From Lomentospora prolificans (lineage: Eukaryota > Ascomycota > Sordariomycetes > Microascales > Microascaceae), in contig JARFXM010000004.1 of NCBI GenBank assembly GCA_029532625.1, positions 1 to 64,000 on the forward strand: DNA of 64,000 nucleotides. The letters are read 5' to 3'. The translations under genes were made by a program, and so were the position numbers. A model generated the notes under the pieces. That model did no database searches. It was not told the DNA's origin and was given only the letters and a program-made list of their open reading frames with translations. This document shows positions 38,001-47,654 of the stretch, in pieces (the stretch's first letter is position 1; each line of letters begins with the position of its first letter).

Positions 38001-39203
38001 TACTCGCTCAATAAGCTACAATCTATCATAAATAATAAGACTGGTCTGCTACGAAAATTGTGTATAACTCGCAAGGATAGACAATGTTAAGAACGCTGCC
38101 AGATGGGACCAGGGAAGTGCGCGTATCACCAGATTATGAGGTGTTATTGCGACCAGATGGCTCGAAGATCCAACGGAGGCTATTTGGTGCTGACGGCATT
38201 GTGGGCACCGTCTCGCAGGAAGTTGAGGCACCCAACAACCAATCTGCCGTCACTGCAGAGGTATTTTGCACAGATACAAAGAGTACCATCACGCACATAT
38301 TCCCACTTGCGGAGGTGAATGGCCCGTCCAGCGGCAAGAAGCGCACATATTCTCCGTTTGGCACCATGAGCGGGGACAACAAGGAGTTGTCGAACCCGTA
38401 TGCGGGCCGGAGCATGGACGGCGACACGCTTTTGCTAGACTTTAATGCCCGATGGTACGACCCACTGTTCTGTAGGTTCGTGACACCAGACAGTATCATT
38501 GACGAACCCTCAATGCAGCGGGTCGACGGCCTGAACCGCTATGCATTTGAGAATAACGACCCCATCAATCATGTCGACCCGACTGGGCACTGGAGTTGGA
38601 GCTCCATTCTCGCCATTATGGTTAGTATTGTTATGGCCGTCGCCGCAGTGGTAGCCACGGTCGTAACAGGTGGCGGGGCAGCGTCCTTGGCACCTTCACT
38701 GGCGTCGTTAGTATCAGCGTAGGTTTAGCCTTCTTACACGAAAGACAACCCCTCAGTAATAGGTAGCTAACTGGGATTGAAGGACATCGTCGGGATGGCT
38801 TGGGGCGGGGATTGCCGGTGCAGTATACGCAGCAAAATACCACGATCGAGAGGGTAAAGACTTTTGGAAGGGTTGGGACGCCACTGTAGCCGTCGGCTTT
38901 GGAACTGGGTTTGTGACGGGCTTTGTATCCGGTGCTTTTGGTGCGTGGATGGGTACCGCCGGCACCTCCGGGTTCATCGCCTCGCCAACTGCGCGGTTGG
39001 CTGCCGACATGGCATTCCGAACCAGCATAAGCCCTCTGGATAGTATGATTGACAGACTCGGCGCAAATGGCATCGGCCATGACCTCATGGGCGACTGCGT
39101 CAGTCTCGGCGATGGGCTTCGAGATGCGGCGTTGATGGGGCTGGGCACCGGCATGGCCACCCCCTCGTCAAAAAAGCCGGTGGCCGTCTCGGTTCACTCC
39201 TAA
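35091..39203 (+). pseudogene. Rhs/YD-repeat protein pseudogene
   Basis: About 4 kb of Rhs-type coding sequence spread over shifting frames: ~35101-35271, 35187-35879, 35881-36355, 36351-36980, 36973-37890, ~37882-38018, 38084-38722 and, after an intron, 38783-39203. YD repeats are plain (FDYDPIGRLTSSRDAAGKTE, YDANGRLIDVTNGIG). The diagnostic Rhs core is present near 38395-38590: NPYAGRSMDGDTLLLDFNAR, RWYDPLFCRFVTPDSI, LNRYAFENNDPINHVDPTGH. The region after it is hydrophobic (TM-like), like a variable C-terminal domain. A stop just before 38084 reads TAG where CAG fits. Breaks near 35880, 36350, 36975, 37885 and 38000 make it non-functional. Related proteins include polymorphic toxins and the TcC subunit of insecticidal complexes. 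No toxin domain is identifiable in the tail. Confidence 0.85.
38719..38782 (+). other. Spliceosomal intron inside the Rhs pseudogene
   Basis: 64 bases with donor GTAGGT, branch-site-like GCTAAC at 38765-38770 and acceptor AG at 38781-38782. Removing it joins the frame after the Rhs core to the downstream hydrophobic frame (Ser-Ala|Thr-Ser-Ser). Confidence 0.7.
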
Positions 39204-41920
39204 GAGGCGTCAACCGAGTCCGCCCGGCCGGCATCGCAGATGGGGCAGACGATTGGTGTTTGAGCCGAATCCCCTTCATGAGATAGAGATGGCGGCTGTA
39301 AACCGGGCGAATGCCGCGGCCTACCACATCGCGGTCCTACCCGTCAATGCAGCAGCGGGAGGTGGACCGATTGTGGACATTTGAGGGCTGGGTCTAGGCA
39401 AAAGGGGACGCGGATTTAGGTAGGCCGCCTCCAATTGAAGTGGGAATGGGAATCTGGCGAAACAATCGCATCTGTCGTGGCAGCAGGTGGTTAGGGAGAT
39501 CCGTATTCGCCCCGGTCTACTACGGGTTCATCCCTAGGGAAGACGACGTCTCTCTGCCCTAAACGCCATTTTTCGGATTTTCAATAATGAAAATAATGGA
39601 AAAAGAAGAGGAATTAAAAAAAAAATGGGCGCAATCATGAGCCTAGATTCGCCATTTGTGGAGTATTATGAAATTTGTGATCCCATAGCTCACCTCATCG
39701 TGTTAATAAATCTCGTGATGACAAAGTGGCGGACATTGCTTGATAGGAACAAGTGCGAGAATCACCCCCGGACGTCCTCATTTACGGCCACGAAGGCGCA
39801 AAGACATTTGTACGACCGTGAAGGACGTCGTGATATCACGAGGAAGACCAGAGATCCCTCCCCAGGCTCGTATAATACCTCCTAGCTCGGCCCACCACCT
39901 GCACGCTTACTTGGCGGCCCTCGGAAAGAGAGGCCGAGGAAGGATTGATCCCGCTCCTTCCTCCGGGTCGCACTCCATATGCAGTCTAGAAAACCAGGGA
40001 GCATATGCACGCGGTGGCTGTGGGGATCAATATTGCGGCTACTTGGCACCCATCGCATAGAGGAGGATGGGAGAGGGGAAGAAGTGCATGAGCGATGTAG
40101 AGGGCCAGCAGAAGCATGGAGTTGTAGAATGATGTCCCCAATCCCCACAGTCGCTAGCTAGCGTGGTGTGCAGGCATCTAAAATTATCGCCAGGCCTGTG
40201 GGGCTAAGGGTCTTTGGGGCTGTTGGCCGAGCTAAACTGCTGGCTTGTGGCCCCAAGCCAAGACTTCTAGCAGACCATCCTGGCAGACACCACCGCGCGC
40301 GTTTGGGTTGGAGGAGGTCTGGGCACGCTGGGGTCAACCAGTAGGTCGGTCGCGGCCCGGGCATGCAATATGCCTCCTGTGGGAGCATAGATCATTTCCT
40401 GCCATTGTGTCGAATTTATTGCCAACTCCATGCACAAACGCAAGAACGAGAAGAGGCTCTGTGGGCAGTGTATGCATTCCTGGTTGGCCGAGAGTCGCCA
40501 AATGGCGTCATGCCGCTTCGGGAAAGTGGTGGATGCGCACAGCCCGTTTTTGTCTTACCTCGCCCTCGACCATGGGCCAGGCGAGGTAATCGAGGTGGTA
40601 CGCCGGGCTTAGCCGGATTGTTGGTCTGTAGGTTGGACTTGGAGGGCTCGATTGTAAACTCTAATTAAGGGTAATATTGGTTTGGGGGGCCAGCGGCATA
40701 ATTTTGCTCGTAGTAGCTGGCTGCCGCGGGTTTGGTATCTACGATTGCATCATGCTAGGAAGGGCGGCTGGATCGCCATGTACGAACAGAGGTCCTGAGA
40801 ATCAAAGTCCTAACAGGTCCTCTGTCGGTACCAGGTGATGCATCACGAGAACCAGCGATTGGTGGCCGAAAATCGTAATCGTCCAGGACACGAGATTTTT
40901 GCGAGCGATGGAAGGCATGGTGTGCAAGGAATTTTGCCAAAATGATGTGATTTCGTCGCGGTCGGAAAAGGCCAAAAAAATCATGAGGAATAACAAAACA
41001 ATCACGTAAAGTGAACCAGCGGATGATTCAAGATATTTTTCTAAGCTAACAATTAATCCTATTCTTCTTGGCAAGGCTCAAAGACTGTGTCGTGGCCGGA
41101 CTTGGGGGTCGTGGCCGGATCGACAAGAACGAGTGGGATTGTTGGTCATCCTACACGATCCTGCCGTGGAAAATACGAACAAAAACTCGAAATCCTTCTT
41201 GGCCTTTTCCCCTCTTTTCTCCCACCAGACCAGCACAGTCAGACGACGAGCTGGTCCCGTTTAACGGCACATTTCTGGCAGGCGACATATTACAATGTCA
41301 AAGTACACAAGTCTATGTGGGTGGTGGGGGGCTGTGCCAGGCCAGGCCATGCAGTGTTGGTTTGCCGCACGTAAGACGGACAAGCCTTATGAGTTCCGAC
41401 CAGGTGGTAATAAGTATTTCTCTCGTTCGTAGCACTCAGCCAGCCAACCGCGAATGCACGAATCACGCAACCGCAATTCATGTCCCCACGTAGCGCTGAG
41501 CTTCTTTCCGTATTACCACGCTCCACTTCCGAGGCGGTGGCTTTGGGTGGACCTGAAAGGTGAGCTACCTTAACCCTAACTCGGTTGCGGGGCTCATCCT
41601 TCTCCGTCAGCTGGCTAGTGGCCCCCAAAATAGCAGCACCACCTGGTCAGGCTCTTGAGCTGAGGAGCAGCGAGGCTCTATCCGTGGCAAACCTTGGGTC
41701 CCCTTCGGCACTCGCACCAATCGGGCCGGGTTGGTGACCACGCCATGGACACCCCCGGCGGACAGTGTATGATGATGGAAATGATAGAATACGGCATGTC
41801 ACCTTTGGCGATGCTGGCTGCGCCGTCCTTCTTTCACATCCCACGTCAGACACTCTATCATGGAACGTTTCCACGAGATGGATATCAATCTCTCTAGAGT
41901 TACAGAGAGAGGTTTTTGAG
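39204..41920. other. Intergenic, no supported gene
   Basis: About 2.7 kb with many short ORFs but no recognisable domain on either strand. A short palindrome (GGCTTG-TGGCCC-CAAGCC) lies near 40242-40259. The distal part is the promoter region of the repeat-precursor gene. Confidence 0.5.
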
Positions 41921-41928
41921 TATATAAG
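41921..41928 (+). promoter_or_regulatory. TATA box of the repeat-precursor gene
   Basis: TATATAAG, about 212 bases upstream of the start codon at 42140. The following ~200 bases are pyrimidine- and CA-rich, as in highly expressed fungal leaders. Confidence 0.6.
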
Positions 41929-41982
41929 ACCACGATGATTTCTCTCTCTGGACCTGCATCTTCTTATCCTCATCATCATCAT

Positions 41983-41984
<2 letters not shown>

Positions 41985-42026
<42 letters not shown>
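41985..42026. repeat. (CA)21 microsatellite in the 5' leader
   Basis: Perfect CA dinucleotide run of 42 bases between the TATA box and the start codon, 113 bases before the ATG. It is probably transcribed as part of the 5' UTR. Confidence 0.95.
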
Positions 42027-42030
<4 letters not shown>

Positions 42031-42139
42031 GCACTACTACACCAATACACTCTGAAGTCACCTCCACCACTTCTACCGCACCCACAATAATAATACACCT
42101 CTTCCAAGTTAATCTTCACTCTACATAAAATCATTCAGA

Positions 42140-43069
42140 ATGCGCTACTCCTTCACCATTCTTGCCCTCGCCGTCACGGTTTTGGCCCTCCCCACGGCCA
42201 AGCCCGCTGACGACGGATCCTGGGCTCCTGGCAAATATGAGGGAGAGGGTACTGGCTTCGACGATGGAAAGTGGTACCCCGGCAAATACCCCGGTGACAA
42301 GAGGAACGATGATGGCTCTTGGGCTCCCGGAAAGTACGAGGGGCCCGGTACGCCTTACGATGATGGCAAGTGGTATCCTGGCAAGTACCCCGGTGACAAG
42401 GCCAAGCGCGCCGATGATGGCAGCTGGTACCCCGGAAAGTACGAAGGTCCCGGCACTCCTTATGACGACGGCAAGTGGTACCCCGGCAAGTATCCCGGAA
42501 AGAAGGCCAAGCGCTCCGACGATGGCAGCTGGTACCCCGGAAAGTATGAGGGTCCCGGCACTCCTTACGACGATGGCAAGTGGTACCCCGGAAAGTACCC
42601 CGGCGACAAGGCCAAGCGCGCCGATGATGGTTCTTGGGCGCCTGGCAAGTATGAAGGTCCCGGTACTCCTTATGACGACGGCAAGTGGTACCCTGGAAAG
42701 TACCCCGGCGACAAGAGGAATGATGATGGCTCTTGGGCTCCTGGAAAGTATGAGGGCCCTGGTACTCCTTATGATGATGGCAAGTGGTACCCTGGGAAGT
42801 ACCCTGGTGACAAGGCTAAGAGGAGCGACGACGGATCCTGGGCTCCCGGCAAGTACGAGGGAGAGGGCACCGACTACGATGATGGAAAGTGGTACCCTGG
42901 AAAGTACCCTGGCGACAAGGCCAAGAGGAATGACGATGGCTCTTGGGCTCCCGGCAAGTACGAGGGAGACGGTACTGACTACGACGATGGCAAGTGGGCG
43001 CCTGGCAAGTACGAGGGAGAGGGCACTGACTACGATGATGGCAAGTGGGCGCCTGGCAAGTACGACTAA
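42140..43069 (+). CDS. Kex2-processed tandem-repeat secreted peptide precursor (KEP-type)
   Basis: Intronless, 309 aa. Residues 1-20 are a signal peptide (MRYSFTILALAVTVLALPTA). The rest is eight near-identical segments ending in Lys-Arg at residues 54-55, 89-90, 124-125, 159-160, 192-193, 227-228 and 262-263; the eighth segment has no KR. Segments are 33 or 35 residues (DKR or DKAKR spacer) and always resume with Asn, Ala or Ser then DDGSW. Each holds two sub-repeats, DDGSW(A/Y)PGKYEG(P/E)GT and DDGKWYPGKYPGD. The last segment has three, 17 in all. No Cys. Kex2 cleavage in the Golgi followed by C-terminal trimming would release eight ~31-residue Trp/Tyr/Gly/Pro-rich peptides. KEP families include pheromone, repellent and dikaritin RiPP precursors. 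No UstYa (DUF3328) gene is visible here. The product is unidentified. Confidence 0.88.
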   Translation: MRYSFTILALAVTVLALPTAKPADDGSWAPGKYEGEGTGFDDGKWYPGKYPGDKRNDDGSWAPGKYEGPGTPYDDGKWYPGKYPGDKAKRADDGSWYPGKYEGPGTPYDDGKWYPGKYPGKKAKRSDDGSWYPGKYEGPGTPYDDGKWYPGKYPGDKAKRADDGSWAPGKYEGPGTPYDDGKWYPGKYPGDKRNDDGSWAPGKYEGPGTPYDDGKWYPGKYPGDKAKRSDDGSWAPGKYEGEGTDYDDGKWYPGKYPGDKAKRNDDGSWAPGKYEGDGTDYDDGKWAPGKYEGEGTDYDDGKWAPGKYD

Positions 43070-44301
43070 GGTGGCCCAGTTTTGTCGCTCGCCTATCATT
43101 TCCTTCAAACATTCTTAATCCGGGTCTGGAGTTTGTCTTTTTCTGGGTATCGCGTTTAGACTGGTTGGTTTCTTGCATCGAGCATCTTAATACGGGTATT
43201 ATTAGACTTTCCTTAACAAGCATTCAATTTAAATCACTATTTCATGGTTTAACATACTTTCGCCTAACACTGAAACCAATGGAACATCTCCATTTTGACA
43301 TTCTTGTTGTCCTCGCCTTAAAAACCTATCATTAGCCCAAAAGTTGGCAAGCAGATTCCCTGCTCCGAGTACATCTTAAAAGTCGCTGCACGACGGGCGA
43401 ATCTGAGAATGCCAGTTCAAATGAGAAAGAGAACACTTATGTGCGGAGAAGTGGGATGAATAATTTTCTTAACCCTTCCCAGCCTGGATTTCTTTTGTGT
43501 CTGCTTGCACTCGATCTGTTGTGTCGCATTCTTCCAGTATACAAAAAAAGTAATCCAACACAGAAACGAGCGGACAGGTGATTGTATTAAATCTGCGCCT
43601 CTTCTCACCAATATTGCAGTGTGGATAATGTGGCGCGACGTCAGCCTGCTCAGGGGAACATTACATTCATCCCTCGGTGCTCCCTAAAATTGTCGAGCCA
43701 ACCCCTTTTCCCAAAGCTTGGAACCCCGTGAAGTCCAACCCGCAAGCCTGACAACTTGACCTTTTGCCGCGCTCAGTCGCGGACTCGTTATCGGCTTATC
43801 AGCATCGTTGTACTTCGCGGTTAGACGAAGGAATTGACGACAGCCAGCGACTGGATAAGACACGGCCCCCAAGACCCCCAAATACCGAGGTATTTCGGCC
43901 ACCACAATACCCAAATCGCCCCAAGATCTCAAGGCAACATTTTTCGCCAAGGGTTTCTCAAATTGCGGGGTTGGATGCTACTTTAAACCTGGCCGCCAGG
44001 CAAACCTGACTGCACGCACCAATCTGACTGCCAGCAGTCATCAGCTCCGCCAATTCCACGTCACAGATTTCCCTTGAATAATAATCATCATCGCCTCGAC
44101 TCTCTACATCTCCGTGCCAATTGTGGCATCATCATCGCGACAAAGAATCCAGAAGTCATCGGGTTGGACTCTGCGTGCCTCTCAATATATCCCCACCATC
44201 TAGACAACCGGATCTAGTCGACTTCGCCAAGTCGCTGCGAGTTATTAGCAAATTTCCTGAAGAGGAGTCGCGTCAAAGTAGCGTCGCGGCCGGCAGACAT
44301 C
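43070..44301. other. Intergenic, no supported gene
   Basis: 3' region of the repeat precursor and promoter of the MpaB-like gene. Short ORFs only, no recognisable motif. Confidence 0.5.
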
Positions 44302-45720
44302 ATGGACCTCGTCGCAGCAGCCGTAGGGCAGCTAGCGCAATCGCGCCACAGCCGTGTTCTTGCACTTACGACCACGGTCGTCGCCTATCTTACCACAGTA
44401 CGCTTGCTGAGATATCGACGTCGAAATCGAATCATCCGGGACTACGGTTACCCACAGAGACCACTGAGTTCTATGACCGTGGAGGAGGCTTCAAAAATTC
44501 GCAAACAACTCACGAACCTCGAGTTTCCTCACGCATTCACTACCTCTCTTTTCTTTGCCCTCTTCAAGGTAGGCGCATGTCGTCATCCCCATCTCAACCT
44601 ATGAAGTCTGGAAGAACAACGAATAATTGATGCACCCAACTAGACTTATGCCATTCCCACAATCTCAAAGCTCCTCCTTGCAACAGGCCAGCTTTCTAGC
44701 GATCGCACGGCATCAAAGAGAGCCGCAGACACGGCCGTCATCATCAATGAAATGTCTCATAATTCTCCTCAGTCCGAGCGGGCCACGAGCGGCATTGCCC
44801 GCATGAATTTCTTGCATAGCAGATATCGAAAGTCTGGCAAGATTACCGATGACGATATGCTCTATACCCTTAGTCTGTTTGCACTTGAGCCTGAACGCTG
44901 GATTTCGAGATTCGAGTGGAGGAACTTCTCCGATGTTGAGCTGTGCGCCGAAGGTGTGTTCTGGAGAGATATTGGAGAGGCCATGGAGATCCCATATGAA
45001 GCTCTCGAGCTTTGTTATGACAGTGACGAGAGGGATGGATTAGCGTGGTTGCGTGCTATCAAGCGCTGGAGCGACATGTACGAAAAGCAGCATGCCGTCC
45101 CGAACGAGACAAATGCCAAGGTTGCTAAGGGAACTCTTGACATCCTGCTGTTCAACTTTCCAGTTGCCACCCGTGGTGTTGCAGTCCAGCTTGTCAGCGC
45201 TCTTATCGCTCCAAATACCAGAGACGCGATGCAGTAAGTTTTGGCAAAAACCAAATCTCCCAAGGCCCACCTGTTTGAACACTTGAGCTCACAAGGAAAC
45301 CTAATATTCAACAGCTTACCGCACCCGACCAAGCTTAATGAACAGCTCTTGATTTCTTTCATGGCCTTGAGACGCTTCTTCATTAAATATTTTCATCTTC
45401 CACGCCCGTCCTGGCTAGAGTTTTCGCGAATTACCGATGATGCGGACCCAGAGACCGGTAATTACCACATGGTCTTCTACTTTTCGCAGCCGTGGTACGT
45501 CCAGCCTACTTGGTGGAACACATGCGGCCCGGGAGCTCTGTTCACCCGGCTTTTTGGGGGTCTTGTTCCTGCAAATGATGCGCCATTCCGACCTGAGGGC
45601 TACAAGATTGAAGACCTTGGCCCCGAAAATTTAGAAGGCAAGGGGCGACCTGAGATGGAGGCGGAAATTCAAAGGCTTCGCGCTCGTCGGGGGGGCGGGT
45701 GCCCCATGGGTTCTCTGTAA
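44302..45720 (+). CDS. MpaB/rubber-oxygenase-like protein (DUF2236)
   Basis: Exons 44302-44568, 44644-45233 and 45315-45720 give 420 aa. An N-terminal hydrophobic helix (residues ~18-36) followed by RYRRRNR suggests ER or membrane anchoring. The core shows the family pattern MNFLHSRYRKSGKITDDDML, LEPERWISRFEWR, AEGVFWRDIGEAM and LPRPSWLEF. Members of PF09995 are proposed or known haem-dependent oxygenases (MpaB of mycophenolate side-chain cleavage, Lcp rubber oxygenase). The substrate here is unknown. The stop lies 152 bases from the convergent next gene. The closest upstream neighbour is the secreted repeat precursor. Confidence 0.85.
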
Positions 45721-45872
45721 GGGGGTCGGACTCTTGGGCCGTTTTGGCAAATGGCGGGATTGTGAATATCGCTGTTTTATGATGATGAACAAGCCTGGTC
45801 GGTGCCGCCTCGGGAAACTTTTAAGGCATGTGCTATTAGGCTTTGGTATTCTATATCATATCGCCATTACTA

Positions 45873-47654
45873 TCATCTCACTATATATAACCCGCCCGTT
45901 CCATAAGAAGCATCACGGAAATAATCCGAGTCAGATCGTACCCCGACCAGATGCAACGGTACTCTATCCAAGTTCTGCTGCACCCTGTCCCTGGCGTCCA
46001 TAAGCTTGTCTGAGAAGCTCTTTTCCGATTGCAACGTCTTCAGTCGCTGGAGTGCATCTTCATAGCTCCAGTTTTCCCTCCTCAGGCTCGCTACCGATAC
46101 GATGACGTCTTGTAGTAACGCATCGAGGATGGCATTGTCTGGTGCGCTGGGGTCAAGGACGGACTGGCGGATGTAACCCATCAGGAGAACTTCTACCTTT
46201 GCATCGAAGAAGTCAGCTTCGAAGTCGTTGAGAATATGCACCGTGGCTTTGCTCTTTCTGACAGCACCAACAGGTGCATGCATGAGAGGACCGATAGTGA
46301 TGACAGCCTCGCACCAGTCGCCGTTGATATCCATTCCTTTTTTAGCGATGACACGGGCCCAGCCGACAAACACCCCCTGGAACGTGGCCTTGACCTCGTC
46401 GGGAACTCCTGAGAGATTGGCCGTCGGGATGCCATATCGTTCCCGAGATCGGCCCGTCCCTTTGACTACTGTTCCGGAAAATCTTGTAGGAAACGGGTCC
46501 TCAGGTCCCATTTCCGAACCAACCGCACATATCGAAGCCGAATCGCCGCCGCTCAGCAGACCCGCATCGGCTGCAAGGAGTTGGTTGTACTTTTTCTGTC
46601 GAATATTTAACCACTCGTCGTTGTGCTTCTGAAAAGCGGTCTTGGCACCCTTCTTCACCACGTTCATTTTGGCGCCATACTTGGCAACTCGCGAGCCCAC
46701 GACACCAGCCACCGGAGAAACATATCGGAGAACCGTGTTGGTCGCGATCACAGACCCGACTTTGACTCCCATCTCGAGAGGAATAGACCGTAACCCTGCA
46801 CCGCGAATGACGCTGGAGTCTGTAGACATGCTGGCTATCCGAAATACTGGGCTCCCGCAGAGGACCTTACCGGGGTCTGCGCCAGCACAAACGACGAGCC
46901 TGTAGTACCCGTCCGAAGCCGAGGCGGGGACTCGCACGATGTGAGTCTCGCGCGCAACATGTTTGCGCGTACGGCCCGACGCTTTTTCGGCGAAGCGCTT
47001 CAAGTCTCGCTGGAATGCACGCTCATCATTCGACGGGATCTGCTCGGCAAGTGCGCTGCTCGACGGCGTGACGTTGATCCAGCCTTCCACGCCCCCAACC
47101 ATGGCTTTGATAGCCATTCCAGCCTTTCCGGAGAATCCTTTTTGCTGAAGCCATAGAGTGCGAGTGGGTGGCAGTGCAACATCAGACAAGATGGAGAAGG
47201 ACACAGTGGTGGCCGGCCCGCGGTACCAAACAATGGCAAAGGAGTGGCGGATGACGCTGTAATGCCTTGTTGACTCGGTTGCACATGACAGAATTCCTCC
47301 GGCAAAGAACTGAGCCTCATCGAGAGCCTGCTTCAAGAAGGCTTTGGCCTTGACGGACTGGTTGCCGGACGTGCCGGCATCGCCGAGGATGCTGTCTACG
47401 GTGACTTCGTTTGAGGAGCTAGACGTGATGCTCGTGCCACTCTTGGGCTGGTGGGAAAGTGCTACGGAGCTCTTTACGCGGCGAATCTCGCCAGTGTGAG
47501 ATGCATGCGCAGGGGAGTAAGGGGCATTGAGAAATTGGAACTTTGCATCCGGGGAAACAGGGGTCGTGGGTGGATCTAGAGCGGTCAGGGTAGTGGATGA
47601 CCGAGAGAACTGCCCAGGCCGGAGGTACAGAGGTTCATCCAGGTGGTCAGGCAT
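45873..47654 (-). CDS. Protein with degenerate riboflavin-kinase-like C-terminal domain
   Basis: Single exon; the start is taken at ATG 47654 (MPDHLDEPLYLRPGQFS), 593 aa. The frame stays open to an ATG at 47831, but the extra 59 residues are Cys/Pro-rich and look like leader sequence. Residues ~1-90 are disordered. A central region (~95-380) contains an apparent beta-rich domain of unknown function. Residues ~388-501 match the flavokinase fold: FSGTVVKGTGRSRERYGIPT, AN at 412-413 (PTAN), FQGVFVGWARV, then KSKATVHILNDFEADFFDAK and VLLMGYIRQ. True riboflavin kinases have a catalytic Glu in the KSxExH strand. Here that position is Thr (~471), so kinase activity is doubtful. More likely a regulatory or binding protein than FMN1. 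Confidence 0.8.
   Translation of the reverse strand: MPDHLDEPLYLRPGQFSRSSTTLTALDPPTTPVSPDAKFQFLNAPYSPAHASHTGEIRRVKSSVALSHQPKSGTSITSSSSNEVTVDSILGDAGTSGNQSVKAKAFLKQALDEAQFFAGGILSCATESTRHYSVIRHSFAIVWYRGPATTVSFSILSDVALPPTRTLWLQQKGFSGKAGMAIKAMVGGVEGWINVTPSSSALAEQIPSNDERAFQRDLKRFAEKASGRTRKHVARETHIVRVPASASDGYYRLVVCAGADPGKVLCGSPVFRIASMSTDSSVIRGAGLRSIPLEMGVKVGSVIATNTVLRYVSPVAGVVGSRVAKYGAKMNVVKKGAKTAFQKHNDEWLNIRQKKYNQLLAADAGLLSGGDSASICAVGSEMGPEDPFPTRFSGTVVKGTGRSRERYGIPTANLSGVPDEVKATFQGVFVGWARVIAKKGMDINGDWCEAVITIGPLMHAPVGAVRKSKATVHILNDFEADFFDAKVEVLLMGYIRQSVLDPSAPDNAILDALLQDVIVSVASLRRENWSYEDALQRLKTLQSEKSFSDKLMDARDRVQQNLDRVPLHLVGVRSDSDYFRDASYGTGGLYIVR

Noticed and set aside
41647..42027. 126-aa minus ORF starting with alternating Cys-Val
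   Set aside because: Produced by translating the CA microsatellite.
42131..43108. 325-aa antisense ORF and 318-aa alternative + frame over the repeat precursor
   Set aside because: Both are shadows of the highly repetitive sense gene. Only the sense frame has a signal peptide, regular Kex2 sites and sensible composition.
45873..47654. Annotating this gene as genuine riboflavin kinase FMN1
   Set aside because: The domain lacks the catalytic Glu and the protein is much longer than FMN1.
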